Shown here piece after piece: positions 8,152 to 16,475 of a stretch of DNA of 59,919 nt (position 1 is its first letter; each line of letters begins with the position of its first letter). This DNA comes from an uncultured Ignavibacteria bacterium (GTDB lineage: Bacteria > Bacteroidota > Ignavibacteria > Tepidaquicellales > Tepidaquicellaceae). Below the pieces are notes generated by a model, which saw only the letters and a list, made by a program, of their open reading frames with translations, was not told the DNA's origin and searched no databases. The stretch covers positions 1 to 59,919 of the forward strand of contig CALMST010000019.1 in the NCBI GenBank assembly GCA_937872315.1, given 5' to 3'. The position numbers and the translations under genes were made by a program.

Positions 8152-9825
8152 TTACTCAACCAGCTTTTTATATTTTACTCTCTTAGGTTCAATATAGCCA
8201 AACTTCTTCTTTTTGTATTCTTCGAATTCCGAATAGCTTCCTTCAAAATATTCAACAATAGAATCTCCTTCAAAAGCAAGAATGTGTGTAGCGATTCTGT
8301 CAAGAAACCATCTGTCGTGCGAGATCACTACTGCGCAGCCTGCAAAATTCTCAAGTCCTTCTTCAAGTGCTCTAAGAGTATTTACATCTATGTCGTTTGT
8401 AGGTTCATCGAGTAGCAGAACATTAGCTTCGGATTTTAAAGTTAATGCAAGATGAAGTCGATTTCTTTCCCCACCTGAGAGCATGCTAACTTTTTTCCCC
8501 TGATCTGCACCGCTGAAATTAAATCTGGCCACATAAGCTCTTGAATTAAATTGTTTTCCTTCGAGGTTAATGAATTCATTACCTTCTGATATAACTTCCC
8601 AAACAGTCTTATCGGGATCTATGTTTGCATGAGCCTGATCGACATATCCTATTTTAACTGTATCACCAACTTCAAAATTGCCGCTGACAGGTTTCTCTGT
8701 TCCAAGGATCATTCTGAAAAGCGTTGTTTTCCCTGTACCGTTTGCTCCTATCACTCCTACAATTCCAGCGGGAGGTAAGGTTATATTCAGATTTTCATAC
8801 AGAAGTTTATCTCCATATGATTTTGAAACATTAACTGCTTCAATTACTTTATTACCGAGTCTCGGTCCGTTCGGAATATATATTTCAAGTTGTTCTTCTT
8901 TGTTTTTTTTGTCTTCATTCATCATCCTGTCATAATTCTGAAGTCTGGCTTTGGATTTAGCCTGTCTTGCCTTTGGTGACATGCGAACCCACTCAAGTTC
9001 TCTCTCAAGAGTTTTCTTTCTTTTACTCTCCTGCTTTTCCTCATTGGCAAGGCGCGCTGTTTTCTGATCAAGCCATGATGAATAATTTCCCTCCCATGGA
9101 ATTCCTTCTCCCCTGTCAAGCTCAAGTATCCATCCTGCAACATTGTCAAGAAAATATCTGTCGTGGGTAATGGCTATTACAGTACCTTTATATTGTTTAA
9201 GATGCTGCTCGAGCCAGTCAATAGACTCGGCATCAAGATGGTTTGTTGGTTCGTCCAGTAAAAGAATATCCGGTTCTTTTAAAAGTAATCTGCATAAAGC
9301 AACTCTTCTGCGTTCTCCCCCTGACAGATTTTTTACGGGTTCATCACCGTCAGGCGTTCTTAAAGCATCCATAGCTCTTTCAAGCTTGGCATCAAGTTCC
9401 CATCCGTTAAGATGCTCGATCTTTTCAGTAAGTTCACCCTGTCTTTCTATGAGCTTCGTCATCTCGTCATCATCCATTGGTTCCGCGAATTTATTGTTTA
9501 CTTCTTCATATTCTTTTAAAACATCAACAACTTCCTGAGCGCCTTCCTGAATTATTTCCTTTACGGTCTTTGTTTCATCTAGCTCCGGATCCTGTGACAG
9601 ATATCCGATCGAATATTCTTTAGTGAAATGTACTTCTCCTTCATAGTTCTTTTCAATTCCTGCTATTATTTTTAACAGCGTTGATTTACCGGAACCGTTA
9701 AGACCTATGATCCCTATCTTTGCTCCGTAAAAAAAAGAAAGATAAATATTTTTTAATACCTGCTTGTTTGGCGGGAATGTCTTGCTTACTCCTACCATTG
9801 AAAAAATTATTTTATTGTCTGACAA
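8152..9825 (-). CDS. ettA: Energy-dependent translational throttle protein EttA (ABC-F ATPase)
   Basis: This 557-residue protein has two ABC ATPase domains and no membrane domain, as in the ABC-F family. Domain 1 has Walker A GLNGSGKST (Lys47), signature LSGGERRR, and Walker B ILLLDEPTNHLD. Domain 2 has Walker A GANGTGKTT, signature LSGGERNR, and Walker B VLLLDEPTNDID. The linker between them (ARLANEEKQESKRKKTLERELEWVRMSPKARQ region) matches the P-site tRNA-interaction motif region of EttA. The start NIYLSFFYGAKIGIIGLNG aligns closely with E. coli EttA. It binds the ribosomal E site and gates entry into elongation according to ADP/ATP. The start is TTG at 9825: the only in-frame ATG (9798) would remove the first beta strand that EttA proteins have. 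It stands alone. Confidence 0.93.
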   Translation of the reverse strand: MSDNKIIFSMVGVSKTFPPNKQVLKNIYLSFFYGAKIGIIGLNGSGKSTLLKIIAGIEKNYEGEVHFTKEYSIGYLSQDPELDETKTVKEIIQEGAQEVVDVLKEYEEVNNKFAEPMDDDEMTKLIERQGELTEKIEHLNGWELDAKLERAMDALRTPDGDEPVKNLSGGERRRVALCRLLLKEPDILLLDEPTNHLDAESIDWLEQHLKQYKGTVIAITHDRYFLDNVAGWILELDRGEGIPWEGNYSSWLDQKTARLANEEKQESKRKKTLERELEWVRMSPKARQAKSKARLQNYDRMMNEDKKNKEEQLEIYIPNGPRLGNKVIEAVNVSKSYGDKLLYENLNITLPPAGIVGVIGANGTGKTTLFRMILGTEKPVSGNFEVGDTVKIGYVDQAHANIDPDKTVWEVISEGNEFINLEGKQFNSRAYVARFNFSGADQGKKVSMLSGGERNRLHLALTLKSEANVLLLDEPTNDIDVNTLRALEEGLENFAGCAVVISHDRWFLDRIATHILAFEGDSIVEYFEGSYSEFEEYKKKKFGYIEPKRVKYKKLVE

Positions 9826-10184
9826 ATTATTTTTTTTAAATTTTATTGTGCAATATAATGAATTAAGTTTTTTTAATTGAGGAAGATATTAATGCTGTGT
9901 ATTGAGTTACATAAGATTTTGAAATATTGAATTCAATAAACACTTTTAATCCGGTGAAATTATATATTTTTAAAAATGAAAATTATTGTATACATAAATT
10001 TGTTTAAATATATAAATCAGTTGCTTATGTAGAAAAATATTATTAGTTTTACCGCATCCCCTATATATATATTCCCCAAATTAATTTAATTAATCAATTC
10101 CCCAAAAAAGAATTACTTTTTTAAAATCAGAGAATTTTTATATCTGTTTCTGATTACTGAATTTTATTAATTAAAACTATTAAT
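9826..10184. other. AT-rich intergenic region with a short direct repeat
   Basis: This divergent region between ettA (minus) and the secreted propeller protein (plus) should hold both promoters. A 10-base direct repeat (attccccaaa at 10071-10080 and 10097-10106) stands out as two C-runs in A/T DNA and could be an operator. TAAATTTG at 9995-10002 fits the TAnnTTTG -7 pattern, but far from the start codon. No gene or RNA recognised. Confidence 0.35.
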
Positions 10185-11702
10185 TTGAAAAATTTTTTCG
10201 CATCTGCAATACTTTCGCTTATTGCATTCACTTTCACGAATATACATTCACAAACAGTATATCCTGTGAGAGACGCTACAGTAAATATAGGTTCTGCCAC
10301 CGGGGATATTACCTGGTTTCCTTATACACCCGTAAAAGAAACAAACGGTGTGTTTGAAATATATTACAGGTATAATTATATTCCAAGCAAAGCCATTTCT
10401 ACTGACGGTGTCAACTGGTCATTCGTTTCTAATCTTACATCACTTCCTTCGGGAGAATCAATTATTAAAAAAGATGATACCTGGTATCTTGGTTATCATA
10501 CCCACTATCAGGGAAATGTTTATTTTAATACTTCCCAGAGCAGTGATGGATTAAACTTCATTCCCGGTACCAGAAGATTTGTTTCCGGTGAAGACATGTC
10601 ATTCATTTTGAATAATGACAGTTTTTATTGTTACATTCGTCCTCTTAAGCCGCAGATCGATCCGTACAGAAAAATTGGCCTGATGAAATCTGCTGACTTT
10701 GTGAACTGGACTCCTATTAAAACAATACTCGCTGTTGATCCCCAGGATTATACTGATCCTTCTTCTCCTGATTTCAGAAAACAATTTTACAGCATGAGTG
10801 TCTTTAAATCCGGATCTGATTTCTGGGGACTCATAAATGTGTACCGAATGGGAGATAACGGACAGGATAATGAACAACTTCCGCCTTATAATGTAAATGA
10901 ACATACAATAGAAGTTCAGCTTGTATATTCAAATGACGGTATCAACTGGCAGAGAACAAATGATCGCAAAGCTTTTATTCCAAGATCAGGAAATACAAAA
11001 CAATCTTTTGGACTTCCAACTGTCGTAAACAATAAACTTTATGTTTATACTATTGAAGCAGACAGACGTCACACAGATTATGAAAGTGCTAATCAAAACG
11101 GAAGATTTTTTAAAATCTGGAGATATCAGATGAACTTGAGCGATCTTGATTCCTGGAAACCTCCCGCATCATTAAATTTACAAATGGCAATTGAAGGGAT
11201 TATGATCTCTTCAACTCAGCAAAACACAGATGACAGTATCTGTGTTTATTTAAGGAAAAAACAGTATCCGTACAACCTGATGGATTCAGCAAAAGGTGTT
11301 ATAAACAGAACTACCTTAAAAGGTGATTTTAATTTTTATAACATTAAAAGCGGTTCTTATTATTTAGTTGTAAAAGGAAAAAACTTTATTGAAACATGGA
11401 GCAGAAATCCGGTTGAGGTTCTAAGAGCTTCAAAATTCAAATATAATTTCACTTCTTCAATGCAACAGGCATACGGCAACAATCTTCATTTAGTAAATGG
11501 ACGATATTGTGTTTTCAGCGGAGATGTAGATCAAAGCGGAAATATTGAGTTGTATGACATGGTAAACGTTTTTAATGATTCTCAAAACTTTGGAACGGGA
11601 TTAAATACTGATCTGAACGGGGACGGTATTGTGGATCTGATAGATGTCGCACTTGCAAGTAATAATACAAGTAATTTTATTTTAAGTATTACTCCTGAAT
11701 AG
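10185..11702 (+). CDS. Secreted protein with GH43-like five-bladed propeller and C-terminal dockerin-like module
   Basis: This 505-residue protein has a signal peptide (MKNFFASAILSLIAFTF, cleavage near HSQ). Residues ~25-325 contain recurring segments such as STDGVNWSF, SSDGLNFIPG, SADFVNWTP and SNDGINWQR. These are typical of five-bladed beta-propeller proteins related to glycoside hydrolase families 43/32/62; I could not assign the three catalytic acids, so enzymatic activity is uncertain. The last ~170 residues match the C-terminal module of the protein at 3570-5297: YYLVVKGKNFIETWSR, YNFTSSMQQAYGNN, then two EF-hand-like segments (GDVDQSGNIELYDM and DLNGDGIVDLIDV) and a final NFILSITPE. 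There is no T9SS YPNPFNP tail. The start is TTG at 10185, chosen because it is the only one that gives an intact signal peptide. Confidence 0.7.
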   Translation: MKNFFASAILSLIAFTFTNIHSQTVYPVRDATVNIGSATGDITWFPYTPVKETNGVFEIYYRYNYIPSKAISTDGVNWSFVSNLTSLPSGESIIKKDDTWYLGYHTHYQGNVYFNTSQSSDGLNFIPGTRRFVSGEDMSFILNNDSFYCYIRPLKPQIDPYRKIGLMKSADFVNWTPIKTILAVDPQDYTDPSSPDFRKQFYSMSVFKSGSDFWGLINVYRMGDNGQDNEQLPPYNVNEHTIEVQLVYSNDGINWQRTNDRKAFIPRSGNTKQSFGLPTVVNNKLYVYTIEADRRHTDYESANQNGRFFKIWRYQMNLSDLDSWKPPASLNLQMAIEGIMISSTQQNTDDSICVYLRKKQYPYNLMDSAKGVINRTTLKGDFNFYNIKSGSYYLVVKGKNFIETWSRNPVEVLRASKFKYNFTSSMQQAYGNNLHLVNGRYCVFSGDVDQSGNIELYDMVNVFNDSQNFGTGLNTDLNGDGIVDLIDVALASNNTSNFILSITPE

Positions 11703-11751
11703 GCCTGAGCATTGATCCGGCAAAGAATATTGAATTTTAAAAAATATCTTT

Positions 11752-11809
11752 AGCGGTAAGTTTTAATCAAAGCTAAACTAATTAAAATTTTGTTAAAGCT
11801 TACTGCTAT
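11752..11809 (-). terminator. Bulged inverted repeat, possible terminator of the small ORF and egtD-like gene
   Basis: Two arms (agcggtaag at 11753-11761 and cttactgct at 11800-11808, one G-U-type mismatch) with inner ttttaat/attaaaa pairing form a long bulged stem. On the minus strand it is followed by an A/T-rich stretch with a T run. The right arm overlaps the end of the 37-codon ORF. A weak call. Confidence 0.3.
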
Positions 11810-11907
11810 TTCTATTGTTTACTTTCCGTCTTATTCTCTTTACGAAAATACAGATACCAGAATATCCAGATCAGACCAATTATCCAGAGTGAATCTATAT
11901 ATTGCAT
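11794..11907 (-). CDS. Small single-span membrane protein (37 aa), function unknown
   Basis: This short reading frame runs from ATG at 11907 to TAA at 11794-11796 and begins 25 bases after the stop codon of the EgtD-like gene on the same strand. A clear Shine-Dalgarno sequence (agaaagga) precedes the ATG by about 6 bases, better than most genes here. The product has a short polar start (MQYIDS), a Trp/Ile-rich transmembrane segment (LWIIGLIWIFWYLYF, residues 7-21), and a positively charged, polar tail (RKENKTE...). The positive residues after the helix predict an N-out, C-in orientation. I do not recognise the family; small accessory subunits of membrane complexes look like this. The ribosome-binding site, spacing and membrane profile support a real gene co-transcribed with its upstream neighbour. 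Confidence 0.6.
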
Positions 11908-11932
11908 CTTATTCCTTTCTTAAAACTATTAT

Positions 11933-12937
11933 TTATAAATTTCCTTTTAATCTGAAAGCACATAATGCGAAATATTCTTTCTCATCTGTATAATAATCTG
12001 AAAAGATAAGACCGGATCTTTCTGCAAGTTCATTGATCATTCTTTTATTAAATTTGTAAGAATTTTCTGTATGGATTAACTCACCTTTTTTAAGCTTGAT
12101 TATTTCATCAATTGACTTCAATTCAACATTCATATCAGAAAGAGATTCCAGATACATTTCGATCCTGCTGTCTTCCTTATTGAAAACAGCTTTATGTTTA
12201 AAACTTTCTAACTTAAAATTTGCATTCAGCTCTCTGTTAATTCTTGAAAGTATATTAAGATTGAATTCCGCAGTAATACCGTCAGCATCATTATAAGCGT
12301 CTTCAAGTATTTTCGTCTCTTTGACCAGATCAAAACCGATCAGAAGCCTGTCTGTCTCATTCATATATTTTGCAAGCATTCTCATAAGATCAATGCTTTC
12401 TTCATGAGTAAAATTGCCTATACTCGATCCTAGGAATAAAATAATTTTAGGTGAATCAAACCTGGAAACTATAAACTCCATTCCTTCCTCATAAAATGAA
12501 ATAACTCCATTTATGACCAGTCTTGAATAATTTTCATTAAGCTGTCTGGAGGATTCTATTATAATGTTTGATACATCCAGAGGAATATACAATAGTTCAT
12601 TTCGTTCCTTTAAAAAAGATCTGATAAGAAGTTCGGTTTTCACTGAAGTACCGCTACCTAGTTCAACTATCATATTTTTATCAATATTTCGCTCTGAAAT
12701 TGTATCAGAAAGATTATCAAGTATTTCAGTTTCAGATCTTGTAGGATAATATTCTTTAGTACTGCAAATTTTTTCAAATAATTCAGAACCTCTTTCATCA
12801 TAAAAATATTTTGGGAGCAAAAACTTTTTTTCTGATGTGAGCCCGTTTCTTACATCTTCTTCAAAAGAATTCAGGAAATGAATCTTATCATTCCTGAAAA
12901 TACTCAGCCTGTCATTTATAACTTCTTCTTTAAACAA
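11933..12937 (-). CDS. EgtD-like L-histidine N-alpha-methyltransferase (Methyltransf_33)
   Basis: This 334-residue protein matches the EgtD family, which uses S-adenosylmethionine to trimethylate histidine to hercynine, the first step of ergothioneine synthesis. Seen in order: LLPKYFYDERGSELFEKI and TKEYYPTRSETEIL, the family's N-terminal signature; the SAM-binding loop VELGSGTSVKT; YIPLDVS; ILFLGSSIGNFTHEES; and RIEMYLES near the substrate site. Length is normal (EgtD about 320). The start is TTG at 12937, preceded by an aaaagg ribosome-binding site. No egtB or egtC gene lies nearby, so the end product is uncertain. Related methyltransferases act on other histidine-derived or unknown substrates. 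It appears to be followed by the small membrane-protein ORF at 11794-11907. Confidence 0.8.
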   Translation of the reverse strand: MFKEEVINDRLSIFRNDKIHFLNSFEEDVRNGLTSEKKFLLPKYFYDERGSELFEKICSTKEYYPTRSETEILDNLSDTISERNIDKNMIVELGSGTSVKTELLIRSFLKERNELLYIPLDVSNIIIESSRQLNENYSRLVINGVISFYEEGMEFIVSRFDSPKIILFLGSSIGNFTHEESIDLMRMLAKYMNETDRLLIGFDLVKETKILEDAYNDADGITAEFNLNILSRINRELNANFKLESFKHKAVFNKEDSRIEMYLESLSDMNVELKSIDEIIKLKKGELIHTENSYKFNKRMINELAERSGLIFSDYYTDEKEYFALCAFRLKGNL

Positions 12938-12989
12938 AATATATTTTACCTTTTCGCTGCCGCCTAAATATAAAAAAGCTGACTTTTAA

Positions 12990-13430
12990 TTAATTAACTA
13001 CAATTGTTCCTGTCTGAGTATTATTATTTCTGTCTGTATCCCCGGTGGTATTGTTCGGGTCAACCACAAATATCAAATCATAAGTCCCTGTACCTTCAGG
13101 TCCGATTACCACAGAAAATGTAAACATCTGATTTGAATTGTTTGACAAACCATTCAATGTTTCAGTATCGTTTACCTGGACTACTCCTGTTGCACGGTTT
13201 ATCAATTTTAAATTAACCACACCCTGAGAAGAAGTTTCTGCGTCACAGTCACCGGAGGAAAAATTGCCAACAATAAATTCCAGATCAAATCTCTGATTTG
13301 CATTTACTGTACCGGGATAATTCTGACCGGTAATCCTGAGATCAGGCGGATCAGACTGAAAAATACAGCAGGAAGAAATTAATAAAAGTGAAAGGAAGAT
13401 TAATGATCTGTAAAAATTCAAATTATTCAT
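12990..13430 (-). CDS. CARDB-domain lipoprotein
   Basis: The protein of about 146 residues begins MNNLNFYRSL and has a lipoprotein signal peptide with lipobox ISSC (Cys21). An upstream in-frame codon at 13463 would add 11 residues before this signal; ATG at 13430 is preferred because it gives a normal signal peptide. The rest is one CARDB-like immunoglobulin fold: PDLRITGQNYPGTVNANQRF at the start, a central VGNFSSGDC...V segment, and YDLIFVVDPNNTTGDTDRNNN near the end. The last element is the typical 'D..N.V.E.NE.NN' signature of CARDB. Two cysteines (one in SGDCDA) may matter for stability. CARDB domains are linked to adhesion and cell-surface display; the exact role is unknown. Confidence 0.7.
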   Translation of the reverse strand: MNNLNFYRSLIFLSLLLISSCCIFQSDPPDLRITGQNYPGTVNANQRFDLEFIVGNFSSGDCDAETSSQGVVNLKLINRATGVVQVNDTETLNGLSNNSNQMFTFSVVIGPEGTGTYDLIFVVDPNNTTGDTDRNNNTQTGTIVVN

Positions 13431-13538
13431 TTTGTTAATTTTTAAATTAAAGAAGAAAAACATAAAATATTTTTCTGATAACTACAATGTCATTTTTTTA
13501 AATCAAATTTTATCTGAAAGATCTTAGATAAATCTTAA

Positions 13539-16475
13539 TCAGGATAATACAATTGTTTCATTCAGTCTGACATAATACAGCTTACAAATAACTTTCTTTT
13601 CTTTATATAATTCTTTTATTACATCTTTATAAATTCCCAGTTGTATTCTGTATTTATCTTCATTCTTTCTGCTTCTGTCTGTTTTATAATCTATGATCTC
13701 TATTCTGTCATCATAAATTGCCAGTAGATCTATTGTACCCCGTATGACTTTATCTTCTTTAGGATAAAGAAAATCAATTTCCGGTTTAAGTTCTTTCGCA
13801 TTAAGAGAATCTATGAAGTTTTTTATCCTGTTGATTTCATCTATTTCCGATTTTATCTCAACCCCGTTTGCAATTTTATTTGCTGCTTCATGTACAATCC
13901 TTCCGAATTCAAATCTAGATTTATTTAACAGATAAGGCTGCTCAATATCGGCTGCGTCTGTTTGCAAGATTTCAGGTTCTGTTTCAGGTGACAATTCCAT
14001 TAACAAATGAGGAGAAATAAATTTTTTACTTTTTGCAATTTTGCCGGGCAGATTAATTTTTGTAACGGTCCTGTCCGTATCTGATTTATTACTTATGATC
14101 TCATGATCAAAATTTTCAATTATCTCCTTTCCTGTTCTTTCAGAAAGTGACGTCATAAATGAAGATGGAGAGTAAGCTGTAACAAACAAATACTGCATAG
14201 CTCTGGTAACAGCCACATACAATAACCTTCTGTCTTCATCATAACTGTTTTTTTTGCAAATGCTTCTCATCAAATCCGATTTCCAGTTATCAAACATGTA
14301 ATAATATTGATTCTTATCAGCGAAAAATTTTTTAGCTCTGATACCGGATATCTCATGGAAATATATACTGCCGCTGTCCTGCCTGAACACCGGGAAATTA
14401 CTTTTGTTTACATTCGACAGTATTACTACCGGATATTCCAATCCTTTTGATGCATGAATGGTCTGCATTAAAACTGCATCAGTATTTTCACCTGTTACGA
14501 TCTTATGCTCTGAATTTTTGGATCTGTCAATTATCCTTATAAGTTCATTAAGAGATATCAGATCATTTTTATTCCATGCACTTATGATGCTTATGATCTT
14601 ATTTCCTATAGCATCATTAAAATTATATCTTCCTAATATTTCCCCGACAATTGCAAGCAGATTATTCCTGATCGATTTCAGATGTTTCAGAAATACATCT
14701 GCAGATTCCGGAATATCCGGAATGAGCCTTATACCGTTCTCCGAAATCATTTCAATAAGCCCTTTTATTTCAGGATAAGTATAACCATCTTTTTCCAGAA
14801 CCGGTATCCATCCCAGAATATCCCTCTCATCAGATAAAAGCCTCAGCCAGGCAAGAACTATTATTCCCTGTTCACTTGAGAATATCTCCAGCCCGCCCCC
14901 GTAATTTGCCGGAATACCTGCTTTGATAGCTTCTCTCTGAAGTTCAAGACAGAATTTCTTGTTTCGTGATAAGACACAGATGTCAGAATATTTAACAGGT
15001 CTTTCTTCAATAATCTCGAATGTAGCCTTATTATAAACTCTTATCCTGTATTTTTCTTTTTCATTCAAAAGCTCAGAAATTTTTTTCAGCACAAGCTGAT
15101 ATTCATCTGCCTTGTCATTTGCCTGATAAAAGTTAATTTCAGTGTGATCACCGAAATTAAATTTTTCCTTCAAAGCTTCTTTAAAATTAATATCAATTAT
15201 TTCCGAATCCACCTCTTCCTGGGCACTTCCTTTAACAAAAAGAGTTTCTCTGCTGAATTCAAGTATATCTATGGAACTTCTGTAATTATTTTCAAAAGTT
15301 ATTTTCTTATACTCAGTAACATCATAATTAATTCTTGTTTCATCCTGATTTAACTGATCTTTAAACAAAGACAAACTATTGCCAAATTGAGTTATGTTCT
15401 CAATTTTTGTATTTCTGAATCCGTAAATGCCCTGCTTCCAGTCGCCGACAGCGCACAAGTTTATTTTGTTATTAACATTCTTACAAAGAAGCATTATTAA
15501 TTTAAACTGTATCTCATCCGTATCCTGAAATTCATCTATCATTACATATTCAAACTGAGTTTTCTCTCTTACGTTTTTATTTTTCAGCAGAGTCAGATAT
15601 GCAAACATCACCATAAATTCAAAATTGATCTGATTTCTTTCCAGAAGAAACTCAAGATATTCAATATATATGTCTTTCAGAAATTCTATATATTCATCCT
15701 GAAAATCATCATAGAAAATTTTATCTTTAACAGCGGAGTTAACTCTCTTCTCATCATAGATTTCTTCCTCATCAAGATCCGGATATAATTTATCCTTTAA
15801 TGCATATGAGAATCTGTTTTTAAGTTCATTGATTTTCTCGCCGCCTCTCTGCGAGGCTACGGGTTTGTTCAGATCATCAAATAAATCTGAAAAGGCTTTG
15901 TAGTTCCCTTTCAGTATTGAATGCGCTTCCTTGCTCCATTTTCCATCTTCTGGATATATTCCCAGACTGCAAAGTTTTTTAATGATCTTCAAAATATTAT
16001 CGCTTTCTTTTTGAAGGATGTAAAATAAATCCTGATACTTATTTCTGTATCTGTCTGTAAAAGACATAAAAAACTTTCTGAACAATTCTGATTCAAATTC
16101 TGAATTCTCAACAATATCAAAATTGGCAGGGAGATAATTTTTTAATCCAAGATATGCGGGAGAAGATACACCGTACTTTTTAACGATCAGGGAGCAGAAT
16201 GAATGGAAGGTCATTACAGGCGCTTCGAGCAGTTTATGAACATTAATCCTGCCTGACATGCTTTTTATGATCTTCTGCTTCATCTGATTTGCGGCATTCA
16301 CGGTAAAAGTAACAAGAAGTATATCTTCAGGATCAACATTCTTATCTGTTATGTTTTTGTATCTGTTGACTATAGAATAGGTCTTTCCCGTACCAGCGCC
16401 CGCATCCACAAGATATATACCTTCTGTGGATTCTATTAAATCCATTTGCGGATCAATGTTTGTAATTAATGCCAT
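13539..16475 (-). CDS. AddA-like UvrD/Rep helicase with C-terminal PD-(D/E)XK nuclease domain
   Basis: This 978-residue superfamily 1A helicase has all motifs in order: Walker A GAGTGKTYS (Lys31), VMIDEFQDTDEIQ (motif II), AVGDWKQGIYGFRNT (III), ENNYRSS (IV), QTIHASKGLEYPVVIL (V), and LLYVAVTRAMQYL (VI). The last ~130 residues are a RecB-type nuclease: FEFGRIVHEAANK, then GTIDLLAIYDDRIEIIDYKTDR and the QLGIYKDVIKE helix. Together with the upstream gene it forms an AddAB-type complex, which resects double-strand breaks and loads RecA. It is shorter than B. subtilis AddA (about 1230), a common variant. Its first codons overlap the end of the addB-like gene by 10 bases, so translation is coupled. 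Confidence 0.85.
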   Translation of the reverse strand: MALITNIDPQMDLIESTEGIYLVDAGAGTGKTYSIVNRYKNITDKNVDPEDILLVTFTVNAANQMKQKIIKSMSGRINVHKLLEAPVMTFHSFCSLIVKKYGVSSPAYLGLKNYLPANFDIVENSEFESELFRKFFMSFTDRYRNKYQDLFYILQKESDNILKIIKKLCSLGIYPEDGKWSKEAHSILKGNYKAFSDLFDDLNKPVASQRGGEKINELKNRFSYALKDKLYPDLDEEEIYDEKRVNSAVKDKIFYDDFQDEYIEFLKDIYIEYLEFLLERNQINFEFMVMFAYLTLLKNKNVREKTQFEYVMIDEFQDTDEIQFKLIMLLCKNVNNKINLCAVGDWKQGIYGFRNTKIENITQFGNSLSLFKDQLNQDETRINYDVTEYKKITFENNYRSSIDILEFSRETLFVKGSAQEEVDSEIIDINFKEALKEKFNFGDHTEINFYQANDKADEYQLVLKKISELLNEKEKYRIRVYNKATFEIIEERPVKYSDICVLSRNKKFCLELQREAIKAGIPANYGGGLEIFSSEQGIIVLAWLRLLSDERDILGWIPVLEKDGYTYPEIKGLIEMISENGIRLIPDIPESADVFLKHLKSIRNNLLAIVGEILGRYNFNDAIGNKIISIISAWNKNDLISLNELIRIIDRSKNSEHKIVTGENTDAVLMQTIHASKGLEYPVVILSNVNKSNFPVFRQDSGSIYFHEISGIRAKKFFADKNQYYYMFDNWKSDLMRSICKKNSYDEDRRLLYVAVTRAMQYLFVTAYSPSSFMTSLSERTGKEIIENFDHEIISNKSDTDRTVTKINLPGKIAKSKKFISPHLLMELSPETEPEILQTDAADIEQPYLLNKSRFEFGRIVHEAANKIANGVEIKSEIDEINRIKNFIDSLNAKELKPEIDFLYPKEDKVIRGTIDLLAIYDDRIEIIDYKTDRSRKNEDKYRIQLGIYKDVIKELYKEKKVICKLYYVRLNETIVLS

